Source of the DNA: Pseudopithomyces maydicus
Taxonomy: Eukaryota; Ascomycota; Dothideomycetes; Pleosporales; Didymosphaeriaceae
Reading direction: 5' to 3'
NCBI GenBank assembly: GCA_026873275.1
Contig: JANTUC010000011.1
Coordinates: forward strand, 434,001 to 498,000
Length of the DNA stretch: 64,000 bases
Shown here: piece by piece, positions 55,076-64,000 of the stretch
Numbering within the stretch: the first letter of the stretch is position 1
Layout: each line of letters opens with the position of its first letter
Notes under the pieces: model-generated
Databases searched by the model: none
What the model was told of the DNA's origin: nothing
The model's input: the letters and a program-made list of their open reading frames with translations, nothing else
Program-made: the position numbers and the translations under genes

Positions 55076-56523
55076 ATGCGCTCACGGATAATCTCACGGG
55101 CAAGGCCCAACTCATTCCGCGTACCACGCGTCCAATTCCGCGCGCCCATTACCACCACACCCACAGCAACCCCGTTCCGCCGGAAAGAGACCATCGTGCA
55201 ACCAAGGTCACAAACAAAATCACAAGAACGTGTACTTCAGCAATTACCTCTTTCCGATCTCGTCCGCACATTATCCGTCCTATCCGTCGCGGCCCTACCA
55301 GCACCACTTCTATCAGCCATCGTTAGCTTCGTGAGAAGACACAGCGGACTCATTGTCTCTTCACGAATACTGTCGTGGCCGATCCGCAAAACCTTCTATA
55401 AGGCCTTCTGTGTTGGAGAGTCCCAATCCGAGATCGCCGCGAACATCGCCACACTTCGATCCAGAGGCATCAATGGCGTCGTTCTTTCGTTTGCGCGCGA
55501 GGCGAAGCTCGACGGCACTGCAACAAACTCTGCCGCTGGAGCCGAAGATAAGGCGCTGAAGAGCTGGGTGGCTTCCAATATCGAGACTATTTCACAAGTC
55601 GGTTCGAGCGACTACATCGCAGTGAAGTTCACAGGAGCCGGAGCCGCATCAGTGAAAGCGATGCAGGACTTCAACTACACGGATGCTATGCAGAAAGATG
55701 GCTTGAAAGCACTCAAGGACGGCATGTTCGAGGTGTGCGAGTTCGCCAAACAGAAGGGTGTCAAGGTCATGGTCGATGCCGAATCGTCTCTGCACCAACC
55801 CGCCATCGACTATCTCACATTGGAGGCCATGGCCGCATTCAACACCGAAGGCAATGCCGTCGTCTTCAACACCTACCAAATGTGAGCGATTTCACTGCCC
55901 TTTCTATTGACAAAACTAACCCCTACGTCAGGTACCTCAAGGCTTCCCTCGACAACCTCAAATCACACCTCCGCATCGCCGCCTCAAACAACTACACCAT
56001 GGGCATCAAGCTCGTCCGCGGCGCCTACATCTACGTAGAGCCCAACCGTGGCGGCCTCATCCACGACACCAAGCCCAACACCGACAACGCCTACGACCAA
56101 GCCGTCGACATGCTCATCCGCGGCACACCCATCACCACCCCCTCTTCCAAGGAGACCAAGCCCTGGAAGGCCGAGGTCATGCTCGCCACACACAACACCC
56201 AGAGCGTCGAGAAAGCCATGTCGCTGTACCGCGAGCGCTCGCACACCGGCCAGCCCGTGCAGAAGCTCGTCTTCGCCCAGCTCATGGGCATGGCGGATGA
56301 GATCTCGATGAAGCTCGCAAAGGACATCAAAGCGATGAAGGCCGAGGCCCAGCCCGGCAGCGACGTCAGCGTGTACAAGTACAGCGTCTGGGGATCGCTA
56401 GAGGACTGCCTGCTCTACATGCTGAGGAGGGCAGAGGAGAACCAGGATGCTGCGGCCAGGAGCAGGGTCACGGCTGGGTTGATGCTCAAGGAGATCGGGA
56501 GCCGCCTTGCTTTCTGGAGATAG
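55076..56523 (+). CDS. PUT1: Proline dehydrogenase (proline oxidase), mitochondrial
   Basis: FAD enzyme of the mitochondrial inner membrane that oxidises proline to pyrroline-5-carboxylate, the first step of proline use as nitrogen source. Exons 55076..55881 and 55932..56523, intron 50 nt, 465 aa. The N-terminus MRSRIISRARPNSFRVPRVQ is Arg/Ser-rich without acidic residues, a good mitochondrial presequence. Pro_dh barrel pieces: KVMVDAESSLHQPAIDYLTL, VVFNTYQM joined to YLKASLDNLKSHL, GIKLVRGAYIYVEPNRG (substrate/FAD-site segment), VMLATHNTQSVEKAM, KLVFAQLMGMADEIS, and the C-terminal VYKYSVWGSLEDCLLYMLRR with ENQDA following. The ATG chosen is the one directly before the presequence; the frame is open further upstream without another ATG. 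Confidence 0.95.
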
Positions 56524-59406
56524 ATAGATATGATACCATAGGATAGATGTGATACGGTAGGACACGATAGTGGTACCATACCTGCATGAAACGATGAATG
56601 AAATGAAACGAATTTGATGAATCTTGGCTACGAGATTGCGTGGTGCTGTTAGTGTGATGAAATTAGCTTGGCTGTCGATTAAGTATCCATCTTGGTAGAT
56701 AGACTAGGTACGTACCTAGATTGGTACACGCTCCTTACGCGGGGCGGGCTGTCCGGAGCACCGGCATACTTACGTAGCACCACCTGGGGAAGCGAAACGC
56801 ATCGGGTCGGGATGCAGGAACCGCATGCAGGTAGTCTGGTCTAACCTGCCTTGCTTGGCCGTTTTGACTGACGACGCGGATGGTTCACAGACAGCGTCAT
56901 AGCGATGATCCTTCTTCGTCGGTTACCTGCGGAGAGCGTCGGCTTAGTTTCGAGCGATGCAGTTGAGTGCTCAAGGCGATGTTTTTTTAGTTCGCGTTGT
57001 GTAGGGTGGGAGTCCGCGGGCTCTAGTGTCGCGTTTTTGACGGTGGCGAACTTGGGGTTGGGCTCGCCTCTGGATCGAGACCGATATAGGCGTTCGCGAT
57101 GGATGCCGGGTTCGGATGCTCGCGCATGTAAGACTGAGGGAGTTTATCAGTTGATAGAGAGATTGATTGGGTGATGAAGGATGGGCTGTTCGGTTATCGT
57201 TCACAGTGATGATGAATATGCAGGTAGTGCCGATAAAAATGTTCGTTCGTGGTTGTAAGTAGTCTATGGCGTGGACACAGGACCCTAAGGTGACAAGCGT
57301 CCACCGAAGGATTTACAAGCTTGTTAGACAGGCTTGATATGATGGCGATTGAATGGTATAGCAATGAAAGCTGGATACGAGGGCTGATGGGACTGGGGCT
57401 CCAAGGTGAAGTAACAAAGACTGGATGTATAATCTAGCTGCACCATACGGTGTTGTGAACAGGTAGTGGAGTGGACCATTGGCAGTCATGTGATGTTCTT
57501 CAATGGATCCACGGACCGATCTATCTCGCGGTTGGCGTATGTTTGTTTAAGCCTGCAGCCTCTGATCCAATTCGGGAAATGGCGCCCAATATTGCCTGGG
57601 CAAAGTCATCCAACAATTCACTCTTATCAAGACAGCCCCTGTCGTGCGTGTTGCGCGCATATCCAAGCGTGCTACCTGGGTAGTCTCTAGGCAGGTACAG
57701 CAATTGACAGGGATGCAGATAATGTCCTGATGTGGTGTGATACCGCAGTCGACTCTAGGCTCGGATTGGTCGTCGACGACGTCCAACAGAGCCCCTATAC
57801 CTATGTCTCTTGACAGCATGTCGTGCAGCCATGGACAATGTGCATGCAGCATGGGCAGACGAGCCTCGGGAATTCGCAGGCAATGCGCCCCACCCACAGA
57901 GCTCAGACCGGAGAGGCACCAGCAGCGTCTCCTATTACGGCGCTGCAGGGGACACTCTTCTGGCAGAAACCCCAGACAGTGCCTCACGGCCGCGAGCCCC
58001 ACGCGAGACTAGGCCGGGCGATTGGGCTGGATCTGGGCCTTCTCCAGACTGCAGCAGAGCGATAGAGTCGTCTGGCTCACCGACTATACCCACCACCCGC
58101 GCTGCAGCATCGTGGACCATGGCGCCTGCTTGTACAGATGGCGACTGGCGTGCAGGCGCAGCCGTGGGCGCGGTGCACGTCCAGAAAGAGCTTAGCCGCA
58201 AGCAGGGTAGCAGCGGACATTTGCAGGTGTTTAAGCGGGTCTGGCAAGTGCGGGGAGATGAATCTGGCAACTGCGAGTCGACCATCTGGTGCGCGTCCCT
58301 GGCCTGCGACATGGAGAGCAGAGCGCAGGCGAGGCAGGCATGACGCGACGGGCGCCCAAAGCAGCTAGCCCCGGCGAAAGCTGGCAGCGGCATCCTGGCT
58401 GCGATGCGGAGTGCCCGCAGAGCCGCACGCCGGTCGTCGGCCTTGACTCGGCGCTACCCAGCGTCTTGGGAAACGCTGGGCTCTGGGGTATCTTTGCCCC
58501 TTCTTCCTAGTGGAGCGCCGGTCTCTTCGCACCAGCGATGCGTCGTCGCGTTATCTTTCGCTCGGATTGCTCAGAATTTTTTTTCTGGCGCGCGTCCGAG
58601 AAAGCGCGGTCGGGGTGCCTGTCAGCTCGTGCGGCGTGCGAAGCTTTGCCAACGCCAGCCATTTGCTTGCTGCTCCTCCCCTCGCGACAAGCCGGCCAGG
58701 GATTCCAGAAGCCGGCCGCGTCCTTCTACGGCCTTGACCACCGCCCTATACGCCGTCCGCTAACCGCAACTTCATCGCGCCATGTTTCCAGTTTACGTAC
58801 TCGTTTGCTGTGGCCCGATCGACCCCGTGGAGTACCTCGTCTAGCCTATGGGGGCCTTCTCGGACGAGCCAGCTTCCTAATCCAAGCTAACCACCCCGCA
58901 AATTTTTCGCGGGGTTGCGTAAAAATCGCTTGCGAGCAAAGCCGACCAATTAACCGCTTGCGTCAGTGGCTGACGATCATGAAAAAGCTTCTCCTCAACC
59001 AACTTCGTTGCCAGCGAGCCCAGCATCGCAACAGCATCGCAGCAGCAACCAGCCCACTTCGCATGGGCGCTGCGTAGACGCCGTATCTGATAGCGGGTAG
59101 CTTGACTACACCAAATGACATATCCCCCAGGTGGGTCGCGATAAACGTGACCGGGCGAGGTCCAGAGAAGGGACTTTGTGGGTCTTGATGTGCGCACGGT
59201 GCGAACCGATGCACGTGTCGAGTGGCCTTGGAGGCTGATTTCCCTCACCATCTCGACCCACTTGCGTCCGCCGTAGTCGGGCACTATGGAAACACCGGGG
59301 AACCGCCGGCGCCCGCTCCACACACCAGGCCAACAATTTATATCGAGGCCTCTCGCGCTCTTTCTGTCTCTCCAACCTTTGCGCTTTCATTCCACAATCG
59401 TTCAAC
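56524..59406. other. 2.9-kb gene-poor region upstream of the amino-acid transporter
   Basis: 56.5-57.5 kb is of mixed composition with no credible ORF. 57.5-59.0 kb is GC-rich, with several ORFs open on both strands at the same positions (57810..58343 plus against 57935..58393 minus), which indicates composition and not coding. The last 100 nt before 59407 are pyrimidine-rich and look like a core promoter/leader. Confidence 0.5.
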
Positions 59407-60988
59407 ATGTTCCGCAACGAGAAGACCAAGGTCGAGGACGGTGGCGAGCAGGGCGACTACCTGGATCCCACAATGACCTCTGCCACAGAACGACGTGGCT
59501 CCACCGTTGCTCACGATGCCGTCTTTGGTGAGATCACAGAGGAAGGCCCCAACTACCGTGCGGTACGTCCATTACCAATCCCCCCGTTCTCACTCGTCTG
59601 ATGTCATTCAGGTTGGATGGAAAGGCGCCATTGTTCTCATGCTCAAGACACAAGTCGGTCTCGGAGTCCTATCCATCCCGGCAGTCTTCGACACGCTTGG
59701 TCTGATTCCAGGAATCATATGCTTGATTGCCATTGCAGTCTGCACCTCCTGGTCCGGTTACATCGTCGGTGCCTTCAAGCTGCGTCATTCAGATGTCTAC
59801 GGCCTCGATGACGTAGGCCGAAAGCTTTTTGGACGCGCTGGATACGAAATCTTCGGTATTGCCTTCGCCCTCTTCTGCATCTTCGTCGCCGGCTCTGGTA
59901 TCCTGGGTATCGCAACTGCCCTGAACGCCCTCTCTACCCATGGCGCTTGCACGGCCATCTTTGTTGCCATCGCCGCCATTGTCGGATTCTCCCTTGGTAG
60001 CATCCAGACTCTGGGTCGCATCTCTTGGTTGGCATGGGCCGGAACTATGAGCATTCTTGTATCGAGTAAGTGCAACATTGCTCTGTTATGTGGACGGCAT
60101 GAACTGACCTCTCTTAGTCTTGATCTTGACCATTGCGGTTGGTGTCCAGGATCGACCATCAGCAGCACCCCAGACCGGCCCCTTCGTTTCCGACTGGAAG
60201 CTTTTCAACAACCCCGATGCCACGAGCGCCTTCGCTGCTCTCTCGTCCATCGTCTTCGCCTATGCGGGTGTGCCTGCCTACTTCAACATCGCCTCTGAGA
60301 TGCGCGAGCCTGCCCATTTCACAAAGTCGCTCATCTGGTGCCAGTCCATCATGACGGCAACCTACATCACCATCGGTGTTGTCGTGTACTACTACTGTGG
60401 CTCATACGTCGCGTCGCCTGCTCTTGGATCTGCTGGACCTCTTCTCAAGAAGGTCTGCTACGGCATCGCGCTGCTTGGTTTGATTGTCAGCACCACCATG
60501 TACATTCACGTAAGTCCTAAAACACTGGTTTCCTGGGATAATCAAAAACTAACGTACTCCATTAGTTCGCCGCCAAGTACTTCTTCATCCGATTCCTCCG
60601 AGGAACAGCTCACCTTGCGCGCAACACAAAGATCCACTGGATGACCTGGATTGGATGCACTGGCAGCTGTGCAGGCATCGCCTACATCATCGCTAGCGCC
60701 ATCCCCGTTTTCGGCGGTCTCGTTTCTCTCGTCGGTGCCCTTCTCGGTACCCTGATCTGCTTCCAGCCCATGGGCGGCATGTGGCTGTATGACCACTGGA
60801 GCAAGGGCAAGCAGCAAAAGACGACCAAGTGGATGCTCATGGTGTTCTGGTCCATCTTCATCATCGTCTCGGGAACATTCCTCATGGTTGCCGGTACCTA
60901 CGGCTCGGTCGTCGGCATCATCGATAGCTACAACGAGACCGGTGGGTCGTCGGCTTGGACATGCGCGGATAATTCGAACTCGACCTAG
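59407..60988 (+). CDS. Amino-acid transporter (Aa_trans/AAAP family, Mtr-like)
   Basis: Membrane symporter of the amino acid/auxin permease family, close to the Neurospora neutral amino-acid permease Mtr. Exons 59407..59562, 59612..60065, 60118..60509, 60566..60988; introns 49, 52 and 56 nt; 474 aa. After a cytosolic N-terminus of about 50 residues, the first helix carries the typical VGWKGAIVLMLKTQVGLGVL-SIPAVF segment, created at the first junction. About 11 helices follow, with VAGSGILGIATALNAL, IVFAYAGVPAYFNIASEM, the conserved loop MREPAHFTKSLIWCQ, YYYCGSYVASPALGSA, and the C-terminal PMGGMWLYDHW. Plasma membrane or vacuole cannot be decided. The gene converges on a membrane-protein gene with 153 nt between stops. 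Confidence 0.93.
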
Positions 60989-61111
60989 ATGGAAAGATTG
61001 TGAGATAGAGGGATAGAATATACCCATCACAATAGACGTCGATATGATACATTGAATGAAACTACATTTTACGAACAAAAGAGGTATCTTGGTGATCGCT
61101 CTGTGACAGTA

Positions 61112-61136
61112 CAAAAAAAAGAAAGAAAGAAGGAAG
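61112..61136 (+). repeat. A-rich GAAA microsatellite between convergent genes
   Basis: A run of eight or nine A followed by GAAAGAAAGAAGGAAG in the 153-nt gap between two stop codons. Low-complexity 3' UTR sequence. Confidence 0.6.
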
Positions 61137-61141
61137 AATAT

Positions 61142-62358
61142 TTATCCAGACTGGGTTTTCGTCGTTGTACTTGAATGCGACGACGTCCTGGAACTAGACT
61201 CCGTCAAATGTATCTGAGAACCCGACCTCGTACTCTGCCGCGATGTGGCTGGTGACGAGCCATTCGCACTCGGCCGCGACGTGACTTGCGACGAGACATT
61301 TGCACTCGCCGTGGACACATCCGTGAACTCCTCATCAGGATCCAACGTGCTCGGCGTCTCCACGATGCCCACCGTAGCCACCGTCCTAGTCGCATCCGGT
61401 TTTTCAAACCCCTTGTACCTGCAGTCCGGCTCCGGATACACCAGATCGCACGCGATGATGAGGAAGTTCGCTTCGGCCTTGTAGGTGGGGCTTGACCCCG
61501 TCTGACGCATGTTGGATGCCCCGCGCCAGCCGAGCCGCGTCTCGTTCTTGCAGAAGCCGACGGAGCAGCGGAGGAGAGGCGGCTCTTCTGTCAGGTCGCC
61601 TTCCTTGGAGGTGACCCATACGTACGATGCTATTGGGAAGCCGGGTTGGTATAGTCCGGGTTCGACGAACAGCTGCGTGTCGCCTTGCATGTTTTGTTTG
61701 CTGTAGGTTTGTAGTCGGAAGTGGACATGGGGGTCTTGGCTGGTTGCAGAAGGGGTGGCTCCCGAGGTTGTTTGGGTCCCATTTTCCTGTTCGCTTGCGT
61801 TTGATGGGCTGCTACTTGGATTAGATCTTTTGTCTAGTTTCAAAAAGCGTGGAATACGAGTACGTACGGTGAGTTGGCGCTCTTCTTGGCCAGGGTGCCG
61901 CCAACGGCGCCGCCAACGATGGCCGCCACAAGGAGAATGACGAGAACTACGATAAGCAAAAACACCTTTATACCAACCCCACACACTCTTTTACCCTCTT
62001 TCTTTGCAGCTTCCTCTGAAGGTCCTTTCTCCGCCACGGACGGGTCCCGATCCCGACTGGTCACCGTTGCTGATCTCGTCACTGCGCTCGGCGTAGTCGG
62101 CTCCAACGCAGCATCTCCCATGGCCTGTGGCGCTGTGGTATCAATCACCTGAGGGGCTTCCCTCCACCTTCCGTGGCCATCATGAACCGGTGGTATCTCG
62201 GGCTGATTTAACACCACCACGGGATCCAAGTCGATCTTCTCGCGGTTCTGATGCGCCGCTACCTCCAACCCTGCTTCGTAATCGTGGATCCGTCCGAACG
62301 CCCTCGCGCCATACTTCCTATCCTCCGGACTCTCAGGACTGACAGGACTCTGAATCAT
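61142..62358 (-). CDS. Single-pass membrane protein of unknown function
   Basis: Not assignable to a named family. Minus-strand exons 62358..61868 and 61814..61142, intron 53 nt, 387 aa. About 135 hydrophilic residues (starting MIQSPVSPESPEDRKYGARA) precede one strong transmembrane helix, KVFLLIVVLVILLVAAIVGG, flanked by CGVGIK and KK. The second half holds two Cys pairs (RCSVGFCKNETRLGWRG and ACDLVYPEPDC) that could form disulfides outside the cell, and ends in a Ser/Thr-rich tail with VTSRPSANGSS and ATSRQSTRSGS repeats, likely glycosylated. This resembles fungal wall-facing or sensor-like membrane proteins only in layout. ATG 62358 is preferred over an upstream in-frame ATG at 62571, because the extra 71 residues read through a TACGTG repeat. 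Confidence 0.7.
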
Positions 62359-62393
62359 GACGTGTACGTGTGTGTACGTGTATGTACGTGCAC
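62359..62393. repeat. (ACGTGT)n-type alternating purine-pyrimidine repeat
   Basis: CGTGTACGTGTGTGTACGTG-like tract of about 35 nt, alternating purine and pyrimidine throughout, directly upstream of a start codon. Such DNA can adopt the Z form. Confidence 0.6.
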
Positions 62394-63643
62394 CGCCTTC
62401 GATGCTCCCCCAGATCGTCGCAACACGAGCGTGTGGAAATAACAAAAGCAAGAGTGCGAAAACGCAAAGCGCCAAATACGCACAAATGCGAGGATCTCGA
62501 AAAAAAAGAGCCCACGTACGTACGTAGTTTGGTTTTCCCCACGGGCAGGCACAGGCACAGAAAAAAGACACCCTCGCCCTAAAGAAGCTTGTCGCGCTCC
62601 ACCGTTTCGAACGTTCCGCCTGCCAAACCCCTCGTATATGTCTCCATCGCCAACGACATCATCGCGCACCGTGAAAACGAGCCGCGGCTGAGGATACGAG
62701 CACCGTCCGGCGAATCAGCGCCCGCGAGGTCGGCGACGCTGGCTCGTACTACGGGGGTTAAATTGCGAGGGGGCACGAAGGGTAGGGGGAACACGAGGGG
62801 GAGCATGGGGCGGGAGACACGGTCGGCGGACGTGATTGGGTGGGGGCGAAGATCGGATCGCTTTGGGTAGTGTTTACGAGAACGCGAAGACCGGTGGGGG
62901 AAAAATGGTAAGTATGTAACGGGGCGCAACTAGCAAGGGACAGGGAAGTGGGAAGTCGAGATCTTTCTTTTCCATCGGTGCCTAGTTGGCGGGTGGGAGC
63001 CACTTTCCGTTGGGGAGGAGAGAGGGGAAAGAGGACCCCAAAGTTGCTATTTTGGAGGGGAAAGAGTTGCCGAGGTGCTAAAATTGGGAACGTGGTCGGA
63101 AGATTTCGTGACGTGAAACGGGAAACGGGAAACGGGGAGGGGTGGTGGGTTTTGCTTTTTGGGTTGGCCAGCTGTTGTTAAGTGACGTGATGGACTGCGA
63201 AGGCCAAAATTATCGATGCATAGTTCTTTCTCCATTCGTCGGGCTGTTCGAATTTGGTAATAGGCACCGCTTTTTCTTTGGTCTCTAATACCCAGATTTT
63301 TCCTTTACGTGCTTAATTGTCCAACAAATTATTTGTTGATCCTAGACTTTGTCTTTGCTCTGCTGCATCTCGAAATTTTGGTTAGCGCTATGGTACAAAA
63401 TTGGTCAAGCTGAAGGTACTCATTCGCACTGTCTCACATCGCTGTGCTACCCCAGCCCAGGATAGTAGCTTACACGGCGGCTAATCTCCACGCACCTACC
63501 AATCTCCACAATCAGAGTAAAAGGCGTATCCAGCACCCATTCATCTCTCGTAGAACTGACATCTCTCCGCCCACTCCGCTCCTCCGGCCCAGTGACCCGA
63601 AAATAAAGAACCCCCCCATTCATACATTCTATCCCATCCTATC
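62359..63643. other. Intergenic between the membrane protein and the AA9 gene
   Basis: 1.3 kb. Starts with an alternating TACGTG-type repeat (about 62359..62393, just upstream of the membrane-protein ATG) and has G-rich DNA at 62.75-63.1 kb with overlapping ORFs on both strands. No supported gene. Confidence 0.5.
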
Positions 63644-64000
63644 CTATCCACTCCACACCGCCGGCCCCGGAGGCACATACCCCAAGAATCCACTCCTCCA
63701 CCTAAGCGCCGCAGCATCTGTCCCATTGACAATCTCCTCCCCTCCGGTAGACTGAGCGCCGGCTCATCAGGTTGATACGCACCGGGGAACTTTACGAATC
63801 CCGTCGGTGTACCTTTTCACGACGAGTCAGCCACATCTCACTAGACTACTAACTCAAGTTGGGAGAGAAACACAATGCTGACTTACCGCCTCCTGGCCCG
63901 ATGATGTTTATCTGCGCGCAGTTGACGAAGAACTCGCTCGTGTTTCCTGTAGATGGATAGAGGTGCTCTACGCGCAAGAGATATTCTCCTGGGGGTGTGG
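63644..64000 (-). CDS. AA9 lytic polysaccharide monooxygenase, 3' part, with one-base frameshift
   Basis: C-terminal end of a copper-dependent cellulose-oxidising enzyme (formerly GH61); the start lies right of the window. Minus-strand exons 64000..63887 and 63812..63644, intron 74 nt. Hallmarks: PPGEYLLRVEHLYPSTGNTS, FFVNCAQINIIGPGG joined across the intron to TPTGFVKFPGAYQPDEP, and the terminal YVPPGPAVWSG of the AA9 fold. Between LSLPEG and that ending the frame shifts: one additional base in the run of four C (63739..63742 on the plus strand) would join EEIVNGTDAAALRW and the ending in one frame, stopping at 63644..63646. As written, the ending is unreachable. Sequencing error or recent decay are both possible. 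Confidence 0.85.

Noticed and set aside
57810..58393. Several overlapping ORFs of 150-180 codons on both strands
   Set aside because: Same positions open on both strands in GC-rich DNA, with no family resemblance.
1..64000. CRISPR arrays, bacterial operons, riboswitches, telomere repeats
   Set aside because: Nothing of the kind seen; the window is spliced fungal nuclear DNA.

Overview
This 64-kb window looks like a gene-dense piece of nuclear chromosome from a filamentous ascomycete. Genes carry many short introns (mostly 45-60 nt, GT..AG, often with a CTAAC/CTGAC-like branch site), there are no operons, and the repertoire (Git3-type receptor, DUF3112 membrane protein, AA9 polysaccharide monooxygenase, wybutosine enzymes, JmjC-Kelch TYW4) is that of Pezizomycotina. 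A Dothideomycete (Pleosporales-like) is my best guess, from remembered homologues only.

Layout. 0-10 kb: 3' end of a ubiquitin C-terminal hydrolase (+), a Git3-like GPCR (+) converging on the scavenger decapping enzyme DcpS (-), DNA polymerase delta subunit 4 (+, divergent from DcpS), and the dual-specificity phosphatase PPS1 (+). 11-22 kb: PROPPIN ATG18 (-) divergent from the tRNA wybutosine enzyme TYW4/PPM2 (+), an isolated FAD-linked oxidase (+, frameshifted), and a PI31-like proteasome regulator (+). 22.7-29.5 kb: a gene-poor stretch with clustered simple repeats and G-quadruplex motifs. 29.5-37 kb: a C2H2 zinc-finger factor (-), a 16-exon YVC1-type cation channel (-) and, divergently, an unknown 421-aa protein (+). 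38-50 kb: a DUF3112 membrane protein (+, frameshifted near its end), sulfite reductase beta subunit MET5 (-) head-to-head with FAD synthase FAD1 (+), which ends 78 bp from the stop of the wybutosine enzyme TYW1 (-). 51-61 kb: a Hal4/Sat4-like kinase, an unknown 616-aa protein, proline dehydrogenase PUT1 and an amino-acid transporter (all +), then a single-pass membrane protein (-). The right edge holds the 3' end of an AA9 LPMO (-, frameshifted).

How the genes relate. Two enzymes of the wybutosine pathway (TYW1, TYW4) lie about 30 kb apart. TYW1 is a flavodoxin-domain protein next to FAD1, which makes FAD from FMN, and FAD1 faces MET5, whose holoenzyme uses FAD and FMN. This is a flavin-themed neighbourhood, although linkage alone does not show co-regulation. 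I found no clearly new multi-gene system. The most unusual signals are the micro-exon architecture of the YVC1-like gene, a probable GC-AG intron in ATG18, three accessory-type genes each one base short at a G/C homopolymer, and the repeat-rich desert at 22.7-29.5 kb. All exon boundaries were worked out by hand from reading frame, splice consensus and remembered family conservation.
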